A DNA stretch of 52,161 bases from assembly GCA_022750435.1 (NCBI GenBank), contig JAKIVS010000013.1:1-52161 (forward strand). The letters are read 5' to 3'. Shown one piece after another: positions 28,349-35,003 of this stretch (position 1 is its first letter; every line of letters begins with the position of its first letter). A program made the position numbers and the translations under genes. This stretch comes from Thermoplasmata archaeon. Lineage in GTDB: Archaea; Thermoplasmatota; Thermoplasmata; Lutacidiplasmatales; UBA184. A model generated the notes under the pieces. That model was not told the DNA's origin. It ran no database searches and saw only the letters and a program-made list of their open reading frames with translations.

Positions 28349-28777
28349 ATGTCGGACATCACGCTCCTCTCGCAGGCACAAGCCAAGGTCGGCTTCGAGT
28401 TCGTGTACGTCGGAGCCGCTCCGGTCTGCCGGACATGCCCCTACCGGCACGCGTGCCTCACGCTCGATCCGGGTCGGCGCTACTCGGTCACGCACGTTCG
28501 TCCGGTGACCCATCCTTGCGCCCTCCAGGAGACGAGCGCGGCCGTGGTGGAGGTCCAAGCCGTGGCGCGTGTGCTCGTCGTCGAGTCCCAGACGGCGGTG
28601 GTCGGAAGTTCCGTCGAAACCGGCCGCTATGGGTGCCGCCGGATGGACTGTGCGAATTGGGATATCTGCTCCGGCCCATCTCTTCCGGCCAAGCAGCGCT
28701 TCCGGATCGAGAAGGTTCATCCCGATGCGGCCGAGTGCCGCATCGGGCGAACTCTCAAGCGGGTCGAAGCCCTCTGA
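28349..28777 (+). CDS. UPF0179 family protein
   Basis: 142 aa. Uncharacterised archaeal family. Seen: ITLLSQAQAKVGFEFVYVG start, a first Cys cluster CRTCPYRHAC, VRPVTHPCAL, and a second Cys cluster CRRMDCANWDIC. The eight or more Cys residues in two groups suggest a zinc or iron-sulfur site. It starts 3 nt after egsA, so co-expression with ether-lipid synthesis is likely, but no function is established. Confidence 0.9.
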   Translation: MSDITLLSQAQAKVGFEFVYVGAAPVCRTCPYRHACLTLDPGRRYSVTHVRPVTHPCALQETSAAVVEVQAVARVLVVESQTAVVGSSVETGRYGCRRMDCANWDICSGPSLPAKQRFRIEKVHPDAAECRIGRTLKRVEAL

Positions 28778-28790
28778 GGTAACCGGTGGC

Positions 28791-28898
28791 GGGGCTGTGG
28801 GGTAGTTTCGGTGCCGGGGACGGACCCCGCACCGCTCTACTGGTCCATCCTTCGGGTTTTGGGAACCCGGGACCCCGATTCAAATTCGGGCAGCCCCA
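28791..28898 (+). tRNA. tRNA-Pro (anticodon TGG) with ~33-nt insertion in the D loop
   Basis: Acceptor stem GGGGCTG (28791-28797) pairs with CAGCCCC (28891-28897), discriminator A28898, no encoded CCA. Anticodon arm 28853-28869: stem CGGGT/ACCCG, loop TTTGGGA with anticodon TGG at 28860-28862 (Pro, G37). T arm 28874-28890: stem CCCGA/TCGGG, loop TTCAAAT. The gene is 108 nt. Removing about 33 nt from the D region (best 28809-28841) leaves a normal 75-nt tRNA with D loop AGTTT + GGTCCA, giving G18G19 and A21. The inserted segment folds as a hairpin, GGTGC-c-GGGG/CCCC-GCACC (28810-28833). An intron at a non-canonical position is the likeliest explanation; its exact borders are ambiguous because GGT occurs at both ends. 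Confidence 0.88.
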
Positions 28899-28925
28899 TC
28901 CCGTGGCCGATTCGAGTCCAACCCT

Positions 28926-28950
28926 TCGGGCGGACCTGTAGCCCGCCCGA
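28926..28950. other. Perfect 8-bp hairpin downstream of tRNA-Pro
   Basis: TCGGGCGG (28926-28933), nine-base loop, CCGCCCGA (28943-28950). It lies in the 188-nt gap between tRNA-Pro and the VOC gene. It may be a processing or termination structure or part of an unrecognised RNA; nothing else in that gap is identifiable. Confidence 0.35.
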
Positions 28951-29086
28951 CGCACGAGCGGATCCAAACCGCGGTGCGGAGCCAGCTCAGAGCGGCGCCT
29001 CGCGACGTGCCGGCGGATGGCGACTCCCTCCGGGCTCAGATTTCTGCCAGGCGAACCGCTGAAACCAAGGAAGGGATGGCGTCGGC

Positions 29087-29515
29087 ATGCCCGCGACAAC
29101 GAAGCTCGACCTGTTCGCAGGAATTCCGGTGACGCGCTTTGCGGAGGCACGGAAATGGTACGAGCGGCTCCTCGGTTCGCCCCCGGCGTTCCTTCCTCAC
29201 GACACCGAGGCGGTCTGGGAGTTGGCCGAGCATCGGTACGTCTACATCGTGGAACAGGCGGAGCACGCGGGCCACGCGCGACTCACGGTCTTCGTCGAGG
29301 ACCTCGATGCGCTCGTCGCCGAGGTCGCGGAACGTGGCCTGGAGGCCACGGAGAAGGAGTCCTACCCGAACGGAGTCCGAAAGACCACCTACCGCGACCC
29401 GGACGGGAACGAGATTGGGTTCGGGGGCCCTCCGACGCGAAGGAGCTCCCGGGAACCGGGGCGGGGCCGGGATTCGCCCGCACCCGTTCGGAAACGACGG
29501 CGGTCTGAGCCCTAG
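29087..29515 (+). CDS. VOC (glyoxalase/bleomycin-resistance fold) family protein
   Basis: 142 aa. Single-subunit VOC module, which normally dimerises to form a metal-binding active site; substrate unknown. Seen: FAGIPVTRFAEARKWYERLLG (family N-terminal block), AEHRYVYIVEQAEHAGHARLTVFV and the closing TTYRDPDGNEIGF with the conserved DPDGN and a Glu metal ligand. The last ~25 residues are Arg/Ser/Pro-rich and outside the fold. Purine-rich GGAAGGGA lies upstream of the ATG; no strong TATA box. Confidence 0.85.
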   Translation: MPATTKLDLFAGIPVTRFAEARKWYERLLGSPPAFLPHDTEAVWELAEHRYVYIVEQAEHAGHARLTVFVEDLDALVAEVAERGLEATEKESYPNGVRKTTYRDPDGNEIGFGGPPTRRSSREPGRGRDSPAPVRKRRRSEP

Positions 29516-29659
29516 ATTCGCCAACGGCAGCGTCTGTGGGATCGGCGGGGAGCGTCTTTTGGAAGCGTTCCGTGGTCCATGGGTCACCCTACAGACGAGT
29601 GCCGTGGCTTCTCACGCACTCCTAGCTCCCCTCCCCGTTCGACCGGTCGACGAAATCGC

Positions 29660-29667
29660 CTTTATCC
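29660..29667 (+). promoter_or_regulatory. TATA-like box of the GNAT gene at 29689
   Basis: CTTTATCC begins 29 nt before the GTG start at 29689, supporting both leaderless transcription and the GTG start. The rest of the 173-nt gap after the VOC gene shows nothing identifiable. Confidence 0.5.
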
Positions 29668-29688
29668 GGGGTCTTTAGGGGACCAAGT

Positions 29689-30498
29689 GTGACCTCCCGC
29701 CCCAAGTCCGGCGAATCCCAGCCGGAGAGCATCCCCCCCGAACTGATGCAGCGGTGTCACGAGAGCCTCTTTGAGTCTCAGCGGGGATTCGCACGCATTC
29801 TCCCAAACGGCCGGATCGAGGAGGAGCCCGGAGTCCTCAGGGTCGCCGGTGGGATTCCTCTCCCTGGCTTCAACACCGTATTCATTTCGCAACCACCCTC
29901 GGACGCAGCCGAGGTCATTGGACGCTCGGCCGCCTTCATGGCCCGCGCGGGAGTCTCCGCGTGGCGCCTGGTGGCCCTCCCCGGGACCGAGGCCGTGGTC
30001 GAGGCGGCGGCGCGTTCCGCGGGCCTCCGACCGGGGAAGGTGGTGCCGGGGATGATCCTGGCCCGGATACCGGCCCGTCCCCCGGCGCTACCCCCGAAGC
30101 TCAGAATTCGGCGAGCGACGACCCCCGCCCTGTGGGCCGCGATGGTGAAAGCGGGGTCGGTGGGCTTCGGAGGGGAGGCCCCGGAGGACACCGAGATCCA
30201 TTTTCCCTTCCGGCTGGCAACGGTCTTTCGGGGGTACGTGGGGTTCGTAGGGGGAGTGCCCGTTGCCACAAGTGTTGGCCTCTCGCACCGTGGAATTGGC
30301 AGCGCGTTCTTTGTGACCACCCTTCCGGATTCGAGGGGCCAGGGGTTCGGTACCGCGGTCACGTGGCAAGCGTTTGTGGACGCCGGTAAGGATGGTTGCC
30401 GCGTCGGCTATCTTCAGGCGACCGAGCTCGGGGGACCCGTGTACACCCGGATGGGCTTCCGGACGGCGGCCGCCTACCCGGAGTGGTGCACCTCCTAG
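29689..30498 (+). CDS. GNAT family N-acetyltransferase with N-terminal extension
   Basis: 269 aa. An N-terminal ~135-residue region, including GGIPLPGFNTVFIS and AFMARAGVSAWRLVAL, precedes a GNAT core. The core shows LRIRRATTPALWAAM, GYVGFVGGVPVATSV, FFVTTLPDSRGQGFGTAVTW with the acetyl-CoA loop RGQGFG, and GPVYTRMGFRTAAAY. Overall it resembles two-domain GNATs in which the first half is a degenerate acetyltransferase fold. Substrate unknown. The GTG start is preferred because of the 29-nt spacing to CTTTATCC. Confidence 0.82.
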   Translation: MTSRPKSGESQPESIPPELMQRCHESLFESQRGFARILPNGRIEEEPGVLRVAGGIPLPGFNTVFISQPPSDAAEVIGRSAAFMARAGVSAWRLVALPGTEAVVEAAARSAGLRPGKVVPGMILARIPARPPALPPKLRIRRATTPALWAAMVKAGSVGFGGEAPEDTEIHFPFRLATVFRGYVGFVGGVPVATSVGLSHRGIGSAFFVTTLPDSRGQGFGTAVTWQAFVDAGKDGCRVGYLQATELGGPVYTRMGFRTAAAYPEWCTS

Positions 30499-30706
30499 TC
30501 AAGACCCGGTCCGAGCGGGGCAACTGATTGAGGGCTCCTGCGGCCGTCCGAGGTGGCTGCTCCACTCTCCCGAGTTGCTGGGGTTCAACGCATCGGCAGC
30601 TCGGCGGCCACCGGCAGGACGAGCGACGCGGAACCGTGGACGCAGGGCCTCGAGTCCACCGGTTACCTTTCGGAACTCTGCTCCGGTGGGCCCCTCTCAA
30701 ACGAGG

Positions 30707-30713
30707 CTATGAG
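30707..30713 (+). promoter_or_regulatory. TATA-like box of the VOC gene at 30737
   Basis: CTATGAG begins 30 nt before ATG 30737. The remaining part of the 238-nt gap (30499-30706) shows no gene or structured element. Confidence 0.4.
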
Positions 30714-30736
30714 CTTGCTTTGCGCGTAGCTGACGG

Positions 30737-31165
30737 ATGATGGAGCCACGGATCTCTCTGGTCACCCTCGGAGTTCGAAGTCTGCGGCGGTCGGTGCGAT
30801 TCTACCGCGACGTCCTGGGATGGACGACCAACTACGCCGAGGGCGATCCGATCGCCTTCTACCAGCTGAATGGTATGGTCTTGGGGCTCTTCGGCCACGA
30901 GGCTCTTGCGAAGGATGCCCGGGTCAGTCCGCGCCGGCGTGGATTCCGCGGGGTCACTCTCGCCCACAATGTCCGAAGTCGTCGTGCCGTGGACGAGGTT
31001 TTTGTGCAAATTCGAAGGGGCGGCGGGACGATCGTCAAACCTCCCGAGGTTGCCGAGTGGGGAGGCTATAGCGGGTACTTTGCCGATCCGGACGGCCATC
31101 TGTGGGAAGTGGCCCACAACCCCGGGTGGAAACTCGACAAGCGCGGTGCCGTCGTTCTACCGTAG
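30737..31165 (+). CDS. VOC (glyoxalase fold) family protein
   Basis: 142 aa. Seen: ISLVTLGVRSLRRSVRFYRDVLGW (family start, here positions 6-29), PIAFYQLNGMVLGLFG, GVTLAHNVRSRRAVDEV and the terminal SGYFADPDGHLWEVAHNP, where DPDGHLWE carries a metal-ligand Glu. Closest in layout to lactoylglutathione-lyase-like proteins of unknown substrate. It is not closely similar to the VOC protein at 29087, so the two are not a recent duplication. ATG 30740 is an alternative start. Confidence 0.88.
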   Translation: MMEPRISLVTLGVRSLRRSVRFYRDVLGWTTNYAEGDPIAFYQLNGMVLGLFGHEALAKDARVSPRRRGFRGVTLAHNVRSRRAVDEVFVQIRRGGGTIVKPPEVAEWGGYSGYFADPDGHLWEVAHNPGWKLDKRGAVVLP

Positions 31166-31246
31166 CCATCGGCACTGCACACTTCGACGGCGGGGCGACG
31201 GACATCGTTATCCACCTCTGTTCAAAGGCGCGCCCCGAGGGACGCG

Positions 31247-31993
31247 ATGACAGAGCAGGACGAAGTGCTCGCCGCCGGATCCCCGAAGGCGGCGGGCGTT
31301 CACGCGGCCGACCTATTCTGCGAGGTGTGCGGCACGGAAACCGCCCATCGGATAGTCCACCTCGATGGCCCGGGCGGCAAGGTGGTCTCCGGCCTCGCGC
31401 GGTGCCGGATCTGTCGGACGACCCACCGGTTCCGCTCCGAAGCGGCCGGAACCCACGACGTCTTCGAGATCGCCTCCGACGGACCGAGCTCGATCCGTTC
31501 CACCCGATCCCTCCCGGCGACGGCCGTGGTCGAGGTGGGAGAGCTGCTGCCCGACCGTGACCCGCCAGCGCAGGTGCACAAGATCGACCGGATCGACGGT
31601 CGAACGGCGTCGGTGGCGAAGGCCCGGGAGATTCACACCGTTTGGGTGACGCCCGACGTCGGGGCCGTGGTGAAGATCTCCCTCGTCGAAGGGCGTCGAA
31701 CAACGGCCGCCAAACTCACGTTTCCCCCCGACACCGTTCTTTCGGTGGGCGGGTCGGTCGAGATCCAGGGCCGACCGTGGCGGATCGTCGCCCTGCGGGC
31801 GAACGGCGACACCTGGCGCGAACCCGAGGACGCCTTTCCGGCGCGGAACGTCGAACGGATCTACGCGCGGCGGACCGAGATCCCGCCCGAGGGGAGCAAG
31901 GACTGGAGCCGGTCGCGGGGCACTCCGGCGTCCCGCGCCAACTGGCTCTCTCGGTCGAGACGCTCCTTCTCCGGCCCTGGCGACAGCAGATAG
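31247..31993 (+). CDS. HVO_0476-type zinc finger protein
   Basis: 248 aa. N-terminal zinc ribbon with CEVCGTETAH and, after a strand, CRICRTTHRF, then a beta-rich region: VVEVGELLPDRD, VHKIDRIDGR, VTPDVGAVVKISLVEG and PWRIVALRANG, ending at VERIYARRTEI. This is the layout of an uncharacterised archaeal family. The last ~45 residues after the conserved part are Ser/Arg-rich and coincide with a 133-nt overlap with the convergent NEMF gene. Role unknown; a nucleic-acid or translation role is only a guess from the ribbon. Confidence 0.8.
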   Translation: MTEQDEVLAAGSPKAAGVHAADLFCEVCGTETAHRIVHLDGPGGKVVSGLARCRICRTTHRFRSEAAGTHDVFEIASDGPSSIRSTRSLPATAVVEVGELLPDRDPPAQVHKIDRIDGRTASVAKAREIHTVWVTPDVGAVVKISLVEGRRTTAAKLTFPPDTVLSVGGSVEIQGRPWRIVALRANGDTWREPEDAFPARNVERIYARRTEIPPEGSKDWSRSRGTPASRANWLSRSRRSFSGPGDSR

Positions 31994-33768
31994 AGCAGAG
32001 TTCCGCGCTTCTCCAGGGCCCGCGGCGGCGCCACATTCCAGAGTGTGTCGCCTCGGTCGGAGACCGTGCCGAGACCGAGCTCGGTCGGGAGGTCCTTGAA
32101 GATCTGTTTCGTCCCGTGGATCACCCACGCGCCCCGGGGGACGAACTCCCCGCTGGCGGCCGACTTCGAGACCTGGTCGGCCTCGACCGCGAACGCGGAC
32201 GCGCTGGCCAGACCGGCCCTCCAGGCCTTCGAGAACGCGATCGCCCATTGGGCGGCCTCGGCGATCGTGAGGTCCGTCCACGCGGGCTCGCCCGGGGCCG
32301 GGTGCTTGACGATGACGCTCGCCGCGCCGTGAATGTCCGCATGGACGTACCGATCCCCCGGATTGAGGTAGCGCCGGACCAGGAGGTCGTTGGTGGCGGC
32401 ATCGCGGCCGCCGATGACCAGGATCCCCTCCGAGCTGAAGAACCACCGATAGCGCTCGAACCAGTTCGGCGTACGTCGTCGGGCGGCCACCTCGGTGGTC
32501 GCCTTCGCCGAGACCTCCAGGAGAGCCGTGGCGCTTTGCGCGAGGCGCGCGTCGGAGTCGGCGAGGGCGGAGACCGCGCCGGCGAGCTTCGATTGGGCCC
32601 GCTTGGCTTCCTCGTAGAGGCCCTGGGCCGACGACCGCACGGTGCGGCCCCGTGGGATCTGGATGGCGACGTCCTCCAGGGTCACCGTGACTTCGACGCC
32701 CGGATCGGCGGCGGTCGCCGGGGAGGCGAGCTGTTCCTCGACCTCGGGATAGTGGGCCAGGAGCAGGTCCGCTTGCCGATTCAATCCGGCCGCCTGGGCT
32801 CGGAGATCCTCGACGGCCTTCTCCTGCTGCTCGCGCTGCCGACGCCACTCGCCGAGTTGATTCGCCGCGGCCGCATCGACCACCGACACCCGTTCCACCC
32901 GGGCATCGAAGTACCGATGCGCCGCTTCGGAGAACGTCGGGAACGCCTCGACCGACGAGTCGGTCTGTCCGGCCAGACGGCGAGACTCGAACGGGGTCAC
33001 GTCGACCTGGCTCCCCCCGATGGAGTAGACGTACCCTTTCGGCCGGTCGCCCACCTCCTCTAGGAGGTCGAGGAGGCTCCGGTGGACCAGTGGCGCGAAC
33101 TCGTCGGCTTCCGACACCGCGGGGGATTCCCCCGGCCACGCTGTCCGAGTCAGGACCTCCTCGGCCACCGGGCCGCCGAGGCCGAGTCTCGCCGCCAGCG
33201 TGCTGGCGCGGTCGGTTCGCGAGGCGCGCAAGATGGCCTCGATCCCTCCGACGTCGAGCACGAATGGGTCGACGCGCGCGGGAGGACGCGTGTACGGGGC
33301 GCCGACTCGGACGGCCCGGTGGGCCCAGGTCTTGGGATGGGCCACGACCGCCAGTTTGCCCCCCCGCGCGACGAGGAGGTTCCCCGAACCGAACAGTTCC
33401 GCGGCGAACTGGATCGCCCCGTCGGCGTCGCCCCGGGTGAACTCCATCTCGAGGTACCGCTCGCCCCCGGGCTCCGAGACGGAGACGAGCGCCGCCCCGG
33501 CGAGGACCCGGCGGAGCTCCTTCGCGAGCGGCGTCAGGTCCTCGTCGTGTTCCGCGAGGGTCTCGATCACCGCGGCGTACTGGCCCGGTCGGACCAGGAG
33601 GGACCGCTTGCCGACACCCGCGGCCCGGAGGGTCAGGGCAATTCGCCCCGGCCCGACGTCGAATGTCTTGTCGACGTGGGCACGGCCCAGCGAACGCAGT
33701 TCGCGAACGACGGCGAGGGTATCGACCGAGGTGAATCGGTCCTTGCCCGCGACGACGGAAGCGGCCAT
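31861..33768 (-). CDS. rqcH: NEMF/RqcH (NFACT) ribosome quality control protein
   Basis: 635 aa from ATG 33768. Binds stalled large ribosomal subunits with peptidyl-tRNA and helps clear them, with alanine tailing in related proteins. Domains: NFACT-N (RFTSVDTLAVVRELRSL start, FTRGDADGAIQF, ELFGSGNLLVA), a long coiled coil around 290-410 (LGEWRRQREQQEKAVEDL) and NFACT-R with WFERYRWFFSSEGILVIGG, DRYVHADIHGAASV and GAWVIHGTKQIF. Where bacterial RqcH has Asp-Arg this protein has Glu-Arg (GGERYLEM). ATG 33768 follows GAGGAGGAT, a Shine-Dalgarno-like run; an ATG at 33801 lies too close to the TATA box. Its 3' end overlaps the HVO_0476-type gene. Confidence 0.92.
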   Translation of the reverse strand: MAASVVAGKDRFTSVDTLAVVRELRSLGRAHVDKTFDVGPGRIALTLRAAGVGKRSLLVRPGQYAAVIETLAEHDEDLTPLAKELRRVLAGAALVSVSEPGGERYLEMEFTRGDADGAIQFAAELFGSGNLLVARGGKLAVVAHPKTWAHRAVRVGAPYTRPPARVDPFVLDVGGIEAILRASRTDRASTLAARLGLGGPVAEEVLTRTAWPGESPAVSEADEFAPLVHRSLLDLLEEVGDRPKGYVYSIGGSQVDVTPFESRRLAGQTDSSVEAFPTFSEAAHRYFDARVERVSVVDAAAANQLGEWRRQREQQEKAVEDLRAQAAGLNRQADLLLAHYPEVEEQLASPATAADPGVEVTVTLEDVAIQIPRGRTVRSSAQGLYEEAKRAQSKLAGAVSALADSDARLAQSATALLEVSAKATTEVAARRRTPNWFERYRWFFSSEGILVIGGRDAATNDLLVRRYLNPGDRYVHADIHGAASVIVKHPAPGEPAWTDLTIAEAAQWAIAFSKAWRAGLASASAFAVEADQVSKSAASGEFVPRGAWVIHGTKQIFKDLPTELGLGTVSDRGDTLWNVAPPRALEKRGTLLYLLSPGPEKERLDRESQLARDAGVPRDRLQSLLPSGGISVRRA

Positions 33769-33803
33769 CCAATCCTCCTCGGACCCGCGACTGGGCGTCA
33801 TCC

Positions 33804-33810
33804 ATTAAGG
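33804..33810. promoter_or_regulatory. Shared TATA-like box for divergent NEMF and acyl-CoA dehydrogenase genes
   Basis: ATTAAGG on the plus strand begins 29 nt before GTG 33833; on the minus strand CTTAAT begins 41 nt before ATG 33768. It is the only AT-rich element in the gap, so one near-palindromic box appears to serve both directions. Confidence 0.5.
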
Positions 33811-33832
33811 CTTCGCGAACGTGGACGCGCCC

Positions 33833-34951
33833 GTGCCCGACGTCGGCGTCACGGACATCGAGGCCTGGCGAGCCCGGGCGCACGCCTACGCCGAGGAGTT
33901 TGTCCGGCCGGCCGCGGAGGCGATCGACCGCGACGATGCGCTCCCGGATTCGATCGTCCACGGTCTCCGGGGACCCGGATTCTTCGGACTCGGGGTGCCC
34001 GCCTCCTGGGGAGGGTCCGGCGGCGACACGCGGACGGTCGCTGCGGTTTTGGAGGAACTCTCCGCGGCGAGCGCCGCCGTCGGGGTACTCCTCTCCGTCC
34101 ACCTCTCGGTGTGCACCCACCCCATCCTGCTCCACGGAACCGACGCACAACGGGAGCGGCTGGTTCGGCCCCTCGCCTCCGGCCGGGCGCTCGGCGCCTT
34201 CGCCTTGACGGAGCCTGGCGTCGGCTCCGATGCCGCGCACATCTCGACCCGGTACTCCCGAACTCCGTCCGGGTTCCTCCTCAACGGCTCCAAGATGTTC
34301 ATCACGAACGGGGCCCGCGCCGACGTTGTCCTCGCCTTCGCCACCCGGGACGCAGCGGCGGGAGCCCACGGAGTCTCGGCCTTCGTGGTCGAGAAGGGAA
34401 CCCGCGGCGTCGGCACCGCACAGAAGCTCGAGAAGCTCGGGCTACGAGGGAGCGAGACGAACGAGCTCGTCTTCCAGGACGCGTTGGTCCCCGAGGAGAA
34501 CCTGCTCGGCCCCGAGGGAGAGGGACTGAAGCTCGCCCTCTCCGCCCTGACCGCGGGCCGGGTCGGCATTGCCGCCTGCGCGCTCGGCGTCGCGCGTTCG
34601 GCGTTCGATGCCCTCCAGGCCGCGGCCGTTGCCGAGCCCACGGACGGTCGTCGGTCGGCCGTCGCGGGAGCCTTCACGACGTTGTCGGCCGCACGGGCCC
34701 TCGTGGAGAAGGCGGCGGCCGAGAAGGATGCGGGGCGGCCGTACGTCGAGGCGGCCTCGGTCGCCAAGTTGTTTGCGAGCCGCGCGGCCGTCGAGATCGC
34801 CAGCACGGCGGTCGACGTCGCCGGCCCGGCGGGAGTGCGCCGCGGGGCCGCGCCGGAGCGTCTTTTGCGCGACGCCCGCGTCTTTCCGATCGTGGAAGGG
34901 ACCACCGAGATCCAACAGTTGATCCTGGGCCGGACGCTCGTCGGGCGTTGA
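33833..34951 (+). CDS. Acyl-CoA dehydrogenase
   Basis: 372 aa. FAD enzyme introducing a 2,3 double bond into acyl-CoA. Seen: GFFGLGVPASWGGSGGDT, ALTEPGVGSDAAHIST (FAD/acyl-CoA loop), NGSKMFITNGARAD, ALTAGRVGIAACALGVAR and the C-terminal FPIVEGTTEIQQLILGR carrying the likely catalytic Glu. GTG 33833 lies 29 nt after the ATTAAGG box; GTG 33821 (four residues longer) is the alternative. No thiolase, hydratase or electron-transfer flavoprotein gene lies near, so the substrate (straight-chain, branched or aromatic acyl-CoA) is open. Confidence 0.94.
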   Translation: MPDVGVTDIEAWRARAHAYAEEFVRPAAEAIDRDDALPDSIVHGLRGPGFFGLGVPASWGGSGGDTRTVAAVLEELSAASAAVGVLLSVHLSVCTHPILLHGTDAQRERLVRPLASGRALGAFALTEPGVGSDAAHISTRYSRTPSGFLLNGSKMFITNGARADVVLAFATRDAAAGAHGVSAFVVEKGTRGVGTAQKLEKLGLRGSETNELVFQDALVPEENLLGPEGEGLKLALSALTAGRVGIAACALGVARSAFDALQAAAVAEPTDGRRSAVAGAFTTLSAARALVEKAAAEKDAGRPYVEAASVAKLFASRAAVEIASTAVDVAGPAGVRRGAAPERLLRDARVFPIVEGTTEIQQLILGRTLVGR

Positions 34952-35003
34952 CCGTTCGATCGCCGCTCAAGCGCTTTCTCCTCGTTGGCGTAGCGAGCCC
35001 GCC

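Noticed and set aside
28905-28935. Second tRNA after tRNA-Pro (GATTCGAGTCC T-loop-like)
   Set aside because: No pairing T stem and no acceptor stem; the hairpin next to it has a 9-nt loop and no tRNA geometry.
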